A DNA stretch of 64,000 nucleotides from Salinirubellus salinus (GCF_025231485.1 NZ_CP104003.1:310001-374000), one strand, 5' to 3'. Positions 8,756 through 17,863 are shown, counted from the first letter of the stretch. Made by a program: numbers and translations. Notes: generated by a model not told the origin, from the sequence alone.

Positions 8756-10269
8756 CGAAGGACCTCCTCCGGGTGACCCGCCGCGGGGGCGGCTACCGGC
8801 CGCTGTTCGTGGGTGACGACGAGGACGCTCGGCGCCTCGCCGCTCGTGTCACGGGAGTCTTCCAGGGTCACGTCGGGCACCCGCGCGAGGAACTGGAGGA
8901 CGCCCTCACGGACCTCGAAGGCGAGGCACCGGACTTCAAACTCGTCCGGGGGTTCGCGTCGCTGCTGGAGCGGGACGCCACGTTCGAGACCCGTGCGGAG
9001 GTCGACCCGGTCCGGGCGCGGGCGGCGGCGTTCGAGGCCGCCGAGGCGGTCGGCGTCGTGACGGAGAGCGAGCGTGCCGAGGCGCTCGAACGAGCGGCCG
9101 AGGCGGTCGGCACGAGCGCCGCCGCCGTCGAGTCCTCGCTCTACGCCGACCTCGACGCCCGGCAGGTGCTGGCCGAGTTCTCGCCGCGCTGGACCCCAGA
9201 GACCCTCCCGGCGCGCTACGACCTCTCGCTCGCCCAGACCGCACTGTTCGACGCCACCGAGGTCCGGGTCCGCTCGGGCGACCCGAAGGCGCTCGTCTCG
9301 ACCGTCAAGCGACTGGGGCTGATGTACGAGATACACGCCCCCACCGAGGCGACCAGCCCCGAGGCTCGCGAGGTGGTCGTCACCGGCCCGGACGCCCTGT
9401 TCGGCCGCTCGCGGCGCTACGGGGTCCGGTTCGCCCGCCTCCTCCGGACCGTGGCGACGGGTGACGACTGGGAACTCGAGGCGACCATCGACGACCGGGG
9501 GACCGAGCGCACCCTCCACCTCTCGCCCGAGGACGTGGCCGTCCCCGGCGTCGACCCGGTCGCCGACCCCACCTACGACTCCGGCGTAGAACGCGAGTTC
9601 GCGGCCCGTTTCTCGTCGCTGGACCTCGACTGGGACCTCGTACGCGAACCGGACCTGCTGGCGGCGGGCGAACACGCCGTCGTTCCGGACTTCGCGTTCG
9701 ACTACCGGCACGCACCCTTCCGTGTCTTCTTCGAGGTGATGGGCTTCTGGACGCCCGAGTACGTCGAGAAGAAGCTCGCCCGCTTCGCGGAACTGGAGGA
9801 CGTGGCGTTCCTCGTGGCCGTCGACGAGTCGCTCGGGGTGGGCGAGGACGTCGAGGAACTCACCGACGGGGCCATCCCCTACCGCGGCCACATCCGGGTG
9901 AAGGACGTCCGGGACGCCCTGCGGCGCTACGAGGCCGAACTGGTCGAGCGAAGCGCCGCGGCGCTGCCCGACGAACTCGTCCCCGACGCCGACGTCACGA
10001 CCATCGAGCGACTCGCGGCCGAGTACGGCGTGAGCGAGTCGGCCGTCGAGGGTGAGCGGTTCCCCGAACACGAACGGGTGGGCCGGACGCTCGTCCGGCC
10101 GGCGGTCCTCGCGTCACTCGCGGACGAACTCCACGCGGGGATGGCGTACGTCGACGCGGAGTCGCTCCTCGCCGACCGGGGGTTCGAGGACGCGAGCGCG
10201 GTGCTCGCCGAACTCGGCTACCGGGTGGAGTGGGAGGGGCTGAGTGGGGGGACGCTGCGCGAGCGGTAG
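8749..10269 (+). CDS. Bax1-type XPB-associated nuclease (DUF790)
   Basis: The 506-residue protein starts at GTG 8749 (LTKDLLRVTRRGGGYRP), a typical beginning for DUF790 proteins. The N-terminal ~300 residues are charged and helical. The C-terminal part has a PD-(D/E)XK-type core (VVPDFAFDYRH, FFEVMGFW, then EKKLARF). In other archaea DUF790 is Bax1, which binds the XPB helicase and cuts bubble DNA in a nucleotide-excision-like pathway. Elsewhere the two genes are often neighbours; here the XPB gene lies about 6 kb away in the opposite orientation. The stop codon directly abuts the converging next gene with no spacer. Confidence 0.85.
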   Translation: MLTKDLLRVTRRGGGYRPLFVGDDEDARRLAARVTGVFQGHVGHPREELEDALTDLEGEAPDFKLVRGFASLLERDATFETRAEVDPVRARAAAFEAAEAVGVVTESERAEALERAAEAVGTSAAAVESSLYADLDARQVLAEFSPRWTPETLPARYDLSLAQTALFDATEVRVRSGDPKALVSTVKRLGLMYEIHAPTEATSPEAREVVVTGPDALFGRSRRYGVRFARLLRTVATGDDWELEATIDDRGTERTLHLSPEDVAVPGVDPVADPTYDSGVEREFAARFSSLDLDWDLVREPDLLAAGEHAVVPDFAFDYRHAPFRVFFEVMGFWTPEYVEKKLARFAELEDVAFLVAVDESLGVGEDVEELTDGAIPYRGHIRVKDVRDALRRYEAELVERSAAALPDELVPDADVTTIERLAAEYGVSESAVEGERFPEHERVGRTLVRPAVLASLADELHAGMAYVDAESLLADRGFEDASAVLAELGYRVEWEGLSGGTLRER

Positions 10270-10785
10270 TCAGAGGTCGCGCTGGCGGCCCTTCGGAATC
10301 TGCGAGCGGAGTTCGCCCCGGAGATAGAGCCCCACGCCGATAGGTTCGACGTCGCCAGCGATCTCGTGAGCGACGATCACGTACCCCCAGTCACCCTCCC
10401 AGCGCGGCAGGTCCTGCGTCTCCCCGTCGAGGAACCGTTCGGCCTCTTCGCGGTCGAGCACGAGGACGTTCCGCTCGGCGTGCCGGCCGAACCGCTGGAC
10501 GGCGTCGGTCGTCGGTTTCCAGTGTTCCTGTCGGGTCCGGAGGAACGTCATCCCGACGGCCTCCACGTCGACTGGCGAGGGAAGGTCGGCGGCGAACACC
10601 CACACCTTCCCGGCACCCTTCTCCCAGAACGTGTGGCCGTCGAACACCGTCGGGTCGACCCCGTAGTTCTCCGACCAGAACTCGAGCACCTCGGCGCGGG
10701 TGGCGCGGCCTTCGACCTCGCGGTCGGCCTCGGTCGCCGGCAGCTGCTCGAAAACGTGCGGGTCGTTCGCGCTGTCGTCGGCCAT
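10270..10785 (-). CDS. PUA-like partner of the NSUN methyltransferase (DUF7122-like)
   Basis: A 171-residue protein with a conserved middle (FWEKGAGKVWVFA, GMTFLRTRQEHWKPTTDAVQRFG) and a basic end (LRGELRSQIPKGRQRD). The end resembles the small RNA-binding PUA-like domain fused to RNA cytosine methyltransferases in other organisms. Here it is encoded separately, directly behind the NSUN gene with a one-base stop/start overlap (TGATG). I infer that it helps the methyltransferase bind its RNA. The family is haloarchaeal; I recall the name DUF7122 but cannot verify it. ATG 10785 is fixed by the overlap. Confidence 0.75.
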   Translation of the reverse strand: MADDSANDPHVFEQLPATEADREVEGRATRAEVLEFWSENYGVDPTVFDGHTFWEKGAGKVWVFAADLPSPVDVEAVGMTFLRTRQEHWKPTTDAVQRFGRHAERNVLVLDREEAERFLDGETQDLPRWEGDWGYVIVAHEIAGDVEPIGVGLYLRGELRSQIPKGRQRDL

Positions 10786-11714
10786 CAGGCGGTCACCTCC
10801 AGTTTCGCACAGAAGAACCCGCCCGTGTCGTTCAGGTGTGGGTAGATGCGCTTCGCCCGCTCGACGCGCGGGTCGTACGTCTCGTCCTCCCACTCGGTGA
10901 CGCCCGGTGCCGAGACGAGCGGCAGGTCGAACTCGACGAGTTCGCACGAGACACGGTCGGAATCGAGGACGTGGTCCAGCACGGCCTCGTTCTCCTCCGG
11001 CGCGAACGTGCAGGTGGAGTAGACGATGGTACCGCCGGGCTCCGTCGCTTCGATGGCCCGCGTGAGGATGCCCTTCTGCACGCCAGCGATACCCTGCACG
11101 TGCGAGTACTCCCACTTCTCGAGGGCGGTCGGGTTCTTCCTGATGGTCCCCTCGCACGAGCAGGGGACGTCGACCAGCGCCCGGTCGAAGAAGGGCTGCT
11201 GGTGGTCACCGTCGCCCACGAACGGTCTGAGCGAGAAGTTCCGCGCGTCCGAGTTCGTCACGACAACCGAGGTGACCCCGCAGCGTTCGGCGTTCGAGCG
11301 CAGGGCCGAGAGCCGCCCGAGGTTGTTGTCGTTCGCCACGAGCAGGCCACGGTCGTCCATCAGCGCGGCGAGCTGGGTGGTCTTCGACCCGGGGGCGGCA
11401 CAGGGGTCGAACACCCGCTCGCCGGGTTCGGGTGCGAGCACCTCGGCGGGGACGGCACTGACCTCCTCCTGGCCGTACACCCAGCCGTGGACGTATGGCC
11501 ACGAGTTGCCGGGCTGGTCGTCGAGCTTCAGGAGTCCGTCGTGCCAGTCGACCGGTTCGTACTCGACTCCCTGCTCGTCGAACGCCCGGCGCACCCGCTC
11601 GGGGGTCGTCTTGATGCCGTTGACGCGGACGACCGAGGGGAGGGGCCGCTCGCAGGCGGTCCGGAACGCCTCGTAGTCGTCCACCAGCGGTTCGTACCGG
11701 GCGAGGACGTCCAT
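10785..11714 (-). CDS. NOL1/NOP2/Sun-family RNA cytosine-C5 methyltransferase
   Basis: The 309-residue enzyme uses S-adenosylmethionine to methylate cytosine-C5 in tRNA or rRNA. Visible motifs are motif I (FDPCAAPGSKTTQLA), motif IV with the product-release cysteine (VDVPCSCEGTIRKNP), and motif VI with the catalytic cysteine (IVYSTCTFAPEENE). ATG 11714 gives MDVLARYEPLVDDY, the usual N-terminus; the open frame continues upstream, but that extension is proline/arginine-rich and unlike coding sequence. The gene downstream supplies a separate PUA-like domain. The exact target base is not evident. Confidence 0.92.
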   Translation of the reverse strand: MDVLARYEPLVDDYEAFRTACERPLPSVVRVNGIKTTPERVRRAFDEQGVEYEPVDWHDGLLKLDDQPGNSWPYVHGWVYGQEEVSAVPAEVLAPEPGERVFDPCAAPGSKTTQLAALMDDRGLLVANDNNLGRLSALRSNAERCGVTSVVVTNSDARNFSLRPFVGDGDHQQPFFDRALVDVPCSCEGTIRKNPTALEKWEYSHVQGIAGVQKGILTRAIEATEPGGTIVYSTCTFAPEENEAVLDHVLDSDRVSCELVEFDLPLVSAPGVTEWEDETYDPRVERAKRIYPHLNDTGGFFCAKLEVTA

Positions 11715-11775
11715 GCCCGGAGTGGGCGGCGGGGTCGTTTGTGGGTTTCGAGTCCCGACCGGCCGTGCGGCCCGG

Positions 11776-12528
11776 TCAGTCGGCGGCCGGCGCCGACCCA
11801 CCACCACGCCCCACGTCGTAGAGCGCGTCCCCCTCCAGCCGCGGGAGGACCGCCCGGCTGTTGAGGTTCATCGCGTACTCCAGCACGTCCCGGCGGCGGA
11901 TCTCGTGGCGCTCGACGTACTCCCACCCCTTCGCCCGTCGGAGTTCGCGCCGGAACAGGTCGAGTTCCGTCTCCGCGGGCGGCAGGCCGTCGAGGTAGCG
12001 GCTGACGAGCGTCGCGCCGACGTGGTCCTCGGGGGCCACCTCACCTCTCGACCCGGAACTCACGAGGTGGACCGGTCGGTCCCGTTCGCGCAGGTGTCGC
12101 CCGAGCGCCGCCGCGTTCATCGGCGACCCGACGTAGACGGTGACGCCGTCGCCGCCAGCCGCGCGGAGGCGGGCGACCGCACGCCCGCCGTTGGAGGAGG
12201 TCATGCTCACCGGTCGGCCGGCCACGTCCAGTCGCTGGACGAAACTGGGTGAGTTGAAGAAGTCGTACCCCTCGGCCGGCCGGTAGTCGTCGGTGCTCGA
12301 CCCCCCGATGACCGCGCGGGGGTTCGCCTCCCGGTAGGCGAACTCCTCGCCACGCTCGTCCGTGACGTGGACGTGGGTGGCACCCTGCTGGAGCAGTTCG
12401 ATGACCGTGTTCGAGAAGTGGAGCGTGTCGACGACGACGTAGTCGCCCGGCGGCGGGGAGGCGGGGATGTCCTCGCACCGTTCGATGAGTCGGTCGTCGA
12501 GCCGGTTCGACGACGGCTGCGCTGGCAT
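11776..12528 (-). CDS. ComB-like 2-phosphosulfolactate phosphatase family protein
   Basis: A 250-residue member of the ComB family. Family landmarks include VVVDTLHFSNTVIELL near the N-terminus, a glycine-rich region (VIGGSSTDDYRPAEGYDFFNSP), SMTSSNGGRAV and VSSGSRGEVAPEDHVGA. In methanogens ComB acts in coenzyme M synthesis. Haloarchaea do not make methane, so the substrate here is probably a different phosphate ester. ATG 12528 is preferred; a GTG one codon upstream is also possible. A TATA-like TATTTA lies about 25 bases upstream. It is divergent from the ATP-grasp gene. Confidence 0.78.
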   Translation of the reverse strand: MPAQPSSNRLDDRLIERCEDIPASPPPGDYVVVDTLHFSNTVIELLQQGATHVHVTDERGEEFAYREANPRAVIGGSSTDDYRPAEGYDFFNSPSFVQRLDVAGRPVSMTSSNGGRAVARLRAAGGDGVTVYVGSPMNAAALGRHLRERDRPVHLVSSGSRGEVAPEDHVGATLVSRYLDGLPPAETELDLFRRELRRAKGWEYVERHEIRRRDVLEYAMNLNSRAVLPRLEGDALYDVGRGGGSAPAAD

Positions 12529-12687
12529 CACCCTATCCGGGGGGCCGGCCGGGTAAATAGCTGCGCTCGACCTCCCCGTCCGACCGTCTCGTCGACCGTT
12601 CAGTCGTCCGCTCGTGAGGCTCTCGACCGCCGTACCGTCCGCTCTCCCGTGCTAGAGCGTTATCGCCCCCCGTGGCTACGTCCGACC

Positions 12688-13470
12688 ATGTCCGACACCG
12701 TGGGGGGCCAGGCCGGCGCGACACCGAGGGTGGGGTTCCTCTGTCGCGCCGACCACGAGGTGTTCCGGGAGGTGGCCCGTCGAGTGGCGGCGGCCGGCGC
12801 GACGACCACCTTCCTCCCGCCGGGGGAACCGGTGGCCCCGGAGACGCTCGCGGACCTCTCGCTGCTGATGAACAAGACCGTCCACCCGGAGTCGTTCCGG
12901 GCACTCGCGTGGGCGGTACGGAACGACCTGGCGACGTGGAACGGGTACGAGGCACTGTTGCTCGCGTTCAGGCTCGTCGGCTACCACGCGCTCGAGCGCG
13001 TCGGGTTCGACGTGCCGGCCGTCTCGACCACACCGCCCGAGGGGCCGTCTCTCACGAAACGCATCGTCCACTGGGACGCCGACACCGACACCCCGGTACC
13101 GACGTTCTACCAGCGACTCCTCGACGCCCGGCCGGTGGACTACAAGTACTACGTCGTCGATACCGGCACGGGTATCGAGACGCGGACGCTGCTGACCACC
13201 TCGAAGCGCCTCGGGCCGAAGCGGACGCTCGGGCTGGTCACGCCCCACCCGTTCCTCGCGGCGAAACTCAGACTCCTCCTCCGGACGACGGGTGCACAGG
13301 CGCTCGGCGTCGACTTCGTCGAGGCCGAGGGCCGGTTCTGGGCCGTCGACGTCAACCCCGCGCCGAGCTTCGCCGACGTGGGGATGGTTGAGGCGCTCAC
13401 CGAGTCGGTGCTCGCCCGCCTCGAGACGGGTACGTCGGTCAGCGAGGGCGTCGAGGGGCTCCCCGAGTAG
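12688..13470 (+). CDS. ATP-grasp family protein
   Basis: A 260-residue protein with the pattern of small ATP-grasp ligases or kinases: an N-terminal alpha/beta region (VGFLCRADHEVFREVARRVAA), LLMNKTVHPESFRALAW, and a metal-binding end (GVDFVEAEGRFWAVDVNPAPSF) where the D and N residues normally bind magnesium. It most resembles RimK and inositol-polyphosphate-kinase-like ATP-grasp proteins. The substrate cannot be read. ATG 12688 was chosen because the first block follows it directly. It is transcribed alone, divergent from the ComB-like gene across about 160 bases. Confidence 0.7.
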   Translation: MSDTVGGQAGATPRVGFLCRADHEVFREVARRVAAAGATTTFLPPGEPVAPETLADLSLLMNKTVHPESFRALAWAVRNDLATWNGYEALLLAFRLVGYHALERVGFDVPAVSTTPPEGPSLTKRIVHWDADTDTPVPTFYQRLLDARPVDYKYYVVDTGTGIETRTLLTTSKRLGPKRTLGLVTPHPFLAAKLRLLLRTTGAQALGVDFVEAEGRFWAVDVNPAPSFADVGMVEALTESVLARLETGTSVSEGVEGLPE

Positions 13471-13478
13471 CCGCCGCG

Positions 13479-14363
13479 TCAGGCGCTGGTGAGTCGGTCA
13501 CGGCGCTCGGTCCGGGGACGGGACCGGCCGGTGTCGTAGTCGAACGCCGTCACGGTCCCGCGCCAGTATGGTACGTCACCCTCGGGGAGCCGCCACGCCA
13601 CCTCGCCCTCGGTCGGGACGAGGAGGCCGTCGTGTCGCTCGTAGGCGTCGAACCGGCCCACCCACGCCGCCTCGTCGCCCGTCTCCTCTCGATAGCGCCG
13701 CCCGGCCACCTCCCTGACGAGGTCGTCCTCGCCGAACCGGAACGTGAGCGTGGCGCGGACGTCCCCGTCGGTCAGGGTCGCGCGGGCTGCGTCCGCACCG
13801 ACGGCGTCCCACTCGACACCCGCGGTCGGGAGCAGTGCGGTCGGGACCCACGCCGCCTCGGCGAGGTAGCGGAGGAGTTCCCCCTCGTCCAGTTCGGGGC
13901 CGGGGTCGGCAGACATCACGGGGAGTCCGAACACCGTCGCGCGGAGCGTCCCCGCCCCGTCGTGGTAGGCGTCGACGACCCGCGCGCCGACGAACGGCGC
14001 CATCTCGACGGTGGCGTCCCAGACGAACCCCGGCGGGTCGACGGTGACGTGTTGCGTCGCGGTGAACGGCTTCCAGCCGTCGTCGCCCTCCCCCATCTGT
14101 ATCGTGCCCTCCTGTTCGAGCCGTGCGGTTCGGACGGGGCGGTGGTCGTCCGGGAGCACGGTCTCGAAGTACCGGCGGGCGGGGTCCGGGAGGTCGCGCA
14201 GTTCGTCGTCGGTGGCGGGTTCGGCGGCGGTGGTGTCGGCCGCCGCGCGGAGGTCACGGACGAGTCGCTCGGTCGCTCGCTCGGCCCGGTAGCTCGCGAC
14301 GGCGACCGCCCCGACGAGGGCGGTCACCAGCCCGAGGAGCCACTGTCTCCGTGTGAGTTCCAT
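13479..14363 (-). CDS. Membrane-anchored DUF6920/DUF6544-like protein
   Basis: The 294-residue protein starts MELTRRQWLLGLVTALVG, with one N-terminal hydrophobic segment that may be a Tat-like signal or an anchor. The conserved part is LPDPARRYFETVLPDDH, then QEGTIQMGEGDDGWKPFTATQ and DGAGTLRATVFGLPVM. That order matches a widespread family I recall as DUF6544, now DUF6920, of unknown function and predicted to fold as a lipocalin-like barrel outside the membrane. It probably sits on the outer face of the membrane. It converges with the ATP-grasp gene (8-base gap). Confidence 0.7.
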   Translation of the reverse strand: MELTRRQWLLGLVTALVGAVAVASYRAERATERLVRDLRAAADTTAAEPATDDELRDLPDPARRYFETVLPDDHRPVRTARLEQEGTIQMGEGDDGWKPFTATQHVTVDPPGFVWDATVEMAPFVGARVVDAYHDGAGTLRATVFGLPVMSADPGPELDEGELLRYLAEAAWVPTALLPTAGVEWDAVGADAARATLTDGDVRATLTFRFGEDDLVREVAGRRYREETGDEAAWVGRFDAYERHDGLLVPTEGEVAWRLPEGDVPYWRGTVTAFDYDTGRSRPRTERRDRLTSA

Positions 14364-14521
14364 ATGGGGGCTCCGTGACCCGCACCGGTACCGCTGTCGC
14401 TCGTTCTCGACGGCCGGGAATGTAGCGAGGCCGTCACTCGGGTGGGGCGTGCCGTCCCGCTCGTCGGGACCCCGCCCGCGACCGTGGACGCTCCTGCAGC
14501 CGTGGCCCTCCACCGGGTGCG

Positions 14522-15259
14522 TCAGACGAGCAGGAGCACGACGGTGTAGAGGAAGACACCGACCACGAACGCGAGGAACCGGTTCTGGTCGACCTGGGGC
14601 AGTTCCTCCTTGATGACGTTCAGGACGATGGCGCCGGCGACGAACCCGTAGAGTAACGTCAGGCCGAGTCGGGCGCCGTCGACCGTGACCCCGAGGACGC
14701 CACCGACCAGGGTCCCAGCCGCGAGCACCCACCGAGCCCGTCGGTGGAACGCCTCCCCGTGGTGACGGCTGAGCCCGTAGTCGGTCACCAGGAAGTGGAG
14801 GACCATCGCCAGCGCGTACAGGACGAGGTTCGCGAGGGTCTCGACCTCCTGGTGGAAGAGCAGATAGCCGATGAGGGCGCTGTAGAGCGTGAACACGACC
14901 ACGTGGAACCAGAATACCCCCGGCGTGTCCTCCGCCGCTGTCTTCCGGCGCTGCGTGACGAACACCTCGACGCCGTAGAACACGACGAAGCCGAGGAGTG
15001 CGGCCACGTAGAGGAGCTGTTCGGCGAGGAACGCCTCCCCGCGGAGCGTCCCGGTGATGGCTGCGGCCTCGCTCACCTCCGGGAGGAGGAGGATGAAGAC
15101 GTACGCGACCGACACGCCACCGGCGGCCGACAGCCACCACCGTTGCCACCGGCCCGGGAACTGCAGTCGGTCTGCCAGCAGGTGGACCGACGAGAGCACG
15201 AGGGTGAACAGGCCAGCGGCGACGGTCAGACTCGTCGGGTCCACCTGCACGAGCCACAT
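14522..15259 (-). CDS. Polytopic membrane protein, possibly ZIP-related
   Basis: A 245-residue membrane protein with about eight hydrophobic segments, starting MWLVQVDPTSLTVAAGLF. One segment contains AYVFILLLPEVSEAAAITG; the LLPE motif and the overall layout recall ZIP-type metal permeases, but the histidine-rich loop expected of a true ZIP transporter is missing (only HHGEAFH is seen). A GTG four codons upstream is an alternative start. About 160 bases separate it from the start of the next leftward gene. Transport function is inference. Confidence 0.6.
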   Translation of the reverse strand: MWLVQVDPTSLTVAAGLFTLVLSSVHLLADRLQFPGRWQRWWLSAAGGVSVAYVFILLLPEVSEAAAITGTLRGEAFLAEQLLYVAALLGFVVFYGVEVFVTQRRKTAAEDTPGVFWFHVVVFTLYSALIGYLLFHQEVETLANLVLYALAMVLHFLVTDYGLSRHHGEAFHRRARWVLAAGTLVGGVLGVTVDGARLGLTLLYGFVAGAIVLNVIKEELPQVDQNRFLAFVVGVFLYTVVLLLV

Positions 15260-15343
15260 CGTGTCGATCACATCGGGTTCACCCGTGACATGCGGCGCGC
15301 TCGAGGACCGAGACGCACCCACCCCCGGCCGCCTGCCTGCCCA

Positions 15344-16315
15344 TCACTCCTCACTCCGTACGATACACCGAAAGCCGACGTGGTTCGTCGTCGTGTCGAC
15401 TGGCTCGGGATACCGGGCCGCCGGCCGGTATCGGAAGCAGTAGTTCGGCGCGCAGAGGTGTGACCCGCCCTTGAGCACCTTGCGGGGAATCCTCGACGGG
15501 TCGCGCGGGTCGACGCTCTGGTCTTCGGTGACACCCCTCGGGTTCGTCGGCGTACAGCACGAGGGCGACGTGCTCGTCCCGGCCGTCGGGTCCGCGCTGA
15601 ACCAGTCGCTCGTCCACTCCCAGACGTTCCCTGTGACGTCGTACAGGTCGAAACCGTTCGCGGGGAACGCACCGACCGGCGAGGTGCGCTCGTATCCGTC
15701 GACCAGCGTGTTCTCGTGGGGGAACTGCCCCTGCCACGTGTTCGCCAGCACCTGCCCGTCGGGTCGGTGTTCGTCCCCCCAGACGAACCGCTTGCCCTCC
15801 AGCCCACCGCGGGCGGCACGCTCCCACTCGGCCTCGGTCGGGAGCGTCTTCCCCGCCCAGTCCGCGTACGCGACGGCGTCCTCGTACGCCACGTGGACCA
15901 CCGGGTGGTCCATGCGGTCCTCGATGGTGCTCTCCGGCCCGAACGGGTGACGCCAGTCGGCGGCCGGGACGTACGCCCACCACTGGTTCGGTTCCCGGAG
16001 GTCGACGGGACCGTCCGGGGAGGTGAACACCGCCGACCCGGGGACGAGCGCGTCCGGGTCCGCTCCGGGGTAGTCGTCGGGGTCGGGGTCACGCTCGGCG
16101 AACGTCGTGTAGTCGGTGTCCGCGACGAAGCGCTCGAACTCGGCGTTCGTCACCGGCGTCTCGTCCATCCAGAAGCCGTCGACCGCCACCTCGCGGGTCG
16201 GCGCTTCCTCCGGGTAGAACTCGTCCGAACCCATCCGGAACGTCCCGCTGGGGATCCATACCATCCCGTCGTCCGGTGCACGCCCTGTCTCGCCGTCGGT
16301 TCGTGATGCTGTCAT
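15344..16315 (-). CDS. Formylglycine-generating enzyme (SUMF1/FGE family)
   Basis: The 323-residue protein covers the whole FGE-sulfatase fold: WIPSGTFRMGSDEFYPEE, FWMDETPVTNAEFERFV, HPVVHVAYEDAVAYADWAGK, LPTEAEWERAARGG, GNVWEWTSDWF and KVLKGGSHL. The two copper-binding catalytic cysteines are present as C288-x4-C293 (CAPNYC), with the spacing of the human enzyme. Many relatives lack these, so this copy should oxidise a sulfatase cysteine to formylglycine. It has no signal peptide, so it acts in the cytoplasm. No sulfatase is present in the window. The gene stands alone on the minus strand. Confidence 0.9.
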   Translation of the reverse strand: MTASRTDGETGRAPDDGMVWIPSGTFRMGSDEFYPEEAPTREVAVDGFWMDETPVTNAEFERFVADTDYTTFAERDPDPDDYPGADPDALVPGSAVFTSPDGPVDLREPNQWWAYVPAADWRHPFGPESTIEDRMDHPVVHVAYEDAVAYADWAGKTLPTEAEWERAARGGLEGKRFVWGDEHRPDGQVLANTWQGQFPHENTLVDGYERTSPVGAFPANGFDLYDVTGNVWEWTSDWFSADPTAGTSTSPSCCTPTNPRGVTEDQSVDPRDPSRIPRKVLKGGSHLCAPNYCFRYRPAARYPEPVDTTTNHVGFRCIVRSEE

Positions 16316-16468
16316 GGGTCGTGCGCTGTCACGGGGGACATCACGACCACCGGACTTCGTTATGCGTCACCAACACCTGACACCGGACGGCTTGGAATAT
16401 CGATCGTGGACGAGGAAGGAAACCGACGGGGCGGTCACGACCTCTGCCTCCGCGCCCACCCGGAGCCC

Positions 16469-17839
16469 TCACCCACGCCGTCGCGCGGCGACCCGTTCCT
16501 CTGCCGTCTCCGCCGTGACGAGTTCGTAGAGCAGCGCCCTGCCCCCGTCCGCTTTCGGGCGGAGGATACGGCCGAGTCGCTGGGTGAACTCCCGCTCGGA
16601 TCCCGACCCGGAGAGGACGACGGCGACGTTCGCGTCCGGCACGTCCACTCCCTCGTCGAGGACGTTCGCCGCCACGACGCGGGAGTAGCGGCCGTCGCGG
16701 AACCGCCCGAGTATCTCGCGGCGCTCCTCGGCGCCCGTCTCGTGGGTGATGGCGGGGAGCAGGAACCGCTCGGAGAGCCGGTAGACGAGGTCGGTGTAGG
16801 CCGTGAACACGATGACGCGGTCCTCGCGGTGCCGGTCGAGGATGGCGGCCAGTTCCTCGACCTTGCGCTCGGCGTTCATCATCACCTCTCGCGCGCGCTG
16901 CTTGGCCAGCAGGGCTTCCCGAGCGCGGGGGTCGGTCCCCGAGCGCTTGACCAGTTCCCGGTAGTCGCTCCCGGAGCGCATGTTGATACCCGAACTGGCG
17001 AGGTAGTCGGTGAACGTCCCCTGTAACGCGTCGTAGCGCTCGCGTTCCGCGGGCGTGAGCGACACCTCGACGCGCTTGATGTCGAACGCGGCGAGGTGGT
17101 CGCCGGCGAGGTCCTCGGGGTCTCGGCGGTAGACGACGGGCCCGACCAGTTCTTCGATGGTCTCGTGGGCGCCGTCGGGCCGCTCGAAGGTGGCGGTGAG
17201 GCCGAGCCGGGCGGGCGCCGCCAGCAACCGGGCGATCTCGCGGTAGCCCTCGCCCCCGAGGTGGTGGACCTCGTCGAAGACGACGAGGCCGAACCGGTCG
17301 CCGAGGTCGTCCGCCCGGAGGTAGGCCGAGTCGTAGGTGGAGACGGTGACGGGTTCGACGCGCTGTTCACCGCCGCCGAGGCACCCGACCGGGTCACCGA
17401 ACTCCGTGCGGAGTTCGCGCTCCCACTGCTCCAGCAGGTCGATCGTCGGGACGACGACGAGGGTGGGCACGCCGAGGGCGGCCATCGCGGCGACGGCCAC
17501 CACCGTCTTGCCGGACCCGGTGGGGAGTTCGAGGACCCCCCGCTCGCCGGCCTCGCGCCACGCCGCCAGCGCCTCGCGCTGGTACTCGCGGAGTTCGTAG
17601 TCCGTCGAGAGCGAGCGCGGGGCCGTCGCGAGCACGCGGTCGTCGACGGCGACGTCCCGGGCGGCGAGGGTCGCCCGGAGGTCGGCGTAGCAGAACGCGG
17701 GCGCGCGGCCGGTGAGCGACCGCGGGTCGGCCTCGACGCCCGGGAGCGAGGCGAGGAGGCCGTCGGCGGCGTCGTCGCACTCGACGCGGACGGTCCCCGC
17801 CTCGAACCTGAGCGTGACGTGTGGGGACGCGTCGGACAC
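16469..17839 (-). CDS. XPB/Rad25-type DNA helicase
   Basis: The 456-residue superfamily 2 helicase starts at GTG 17839, 25-32 bases after a TATA box. A damage-recognition-like N-terminal part (residues 1-75) precedes the motor domains: Walker A LPTGSGKT (about 105-112), DEVHH (about 189-193), GLTATF, a thumb-like insert, and motif VI (FTQRLGRILRP). Archaeal XPB unwinds DNA in repair together with the Bax1 nuclease, which is encoded at about 8.7-10.3 kb here. Longer open frames to the left run through the promoter and grpE and are not credible. It is divergent from grpE. Confidence 0.92.
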   Translation of the reverse strand: MSDASPHVTLRFEAGTVRVECDDAADGLLASLPGVEADPRSLTGRAPAFCYADLRATLAARDVAVDDRVLATAPRSLSTDYELREYQREALAAWREAGERGVLELPTGSGKTVVAVAAMAALGVPTLVVVPTIDLLEQWERELRTEFGDPVGCLGGGEQRVEPVTVSTYDSAYLRADDLGDRFGLVVFDEVHHLGGEGYREIARLLAAPARLGLTATFERPDGAHETIEELVGPVVYRRDPEDLAGDHLAAFDIKRVEVSLTPAERERYDALQGTFTDYLASSGINMRSGSDYRELVKRSGTDPRAREALLAKQRAREVMMNAERKVEELAAILDRHREDRVIVFTAYTDLVYRLSERFLLPAITHETGAEERREILGRFRDGRYSRVVAANVLDEGVDVPDANVAVVLSGSGSEREFTQRLGRILRPKADGGRALLYELVTAETAEERVAARRRG

Positions 17840-17863
17840 GGTGGGTCGTGGGCGGCGCGGCGG

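Noticed and set aside
14522-15322. The longer start of the ZIP-like membrane protein at 15322
   Set aside because: The extra residues are polar and not typical of this membrane protein start; ATG 15259 directly precedes the first helix region.
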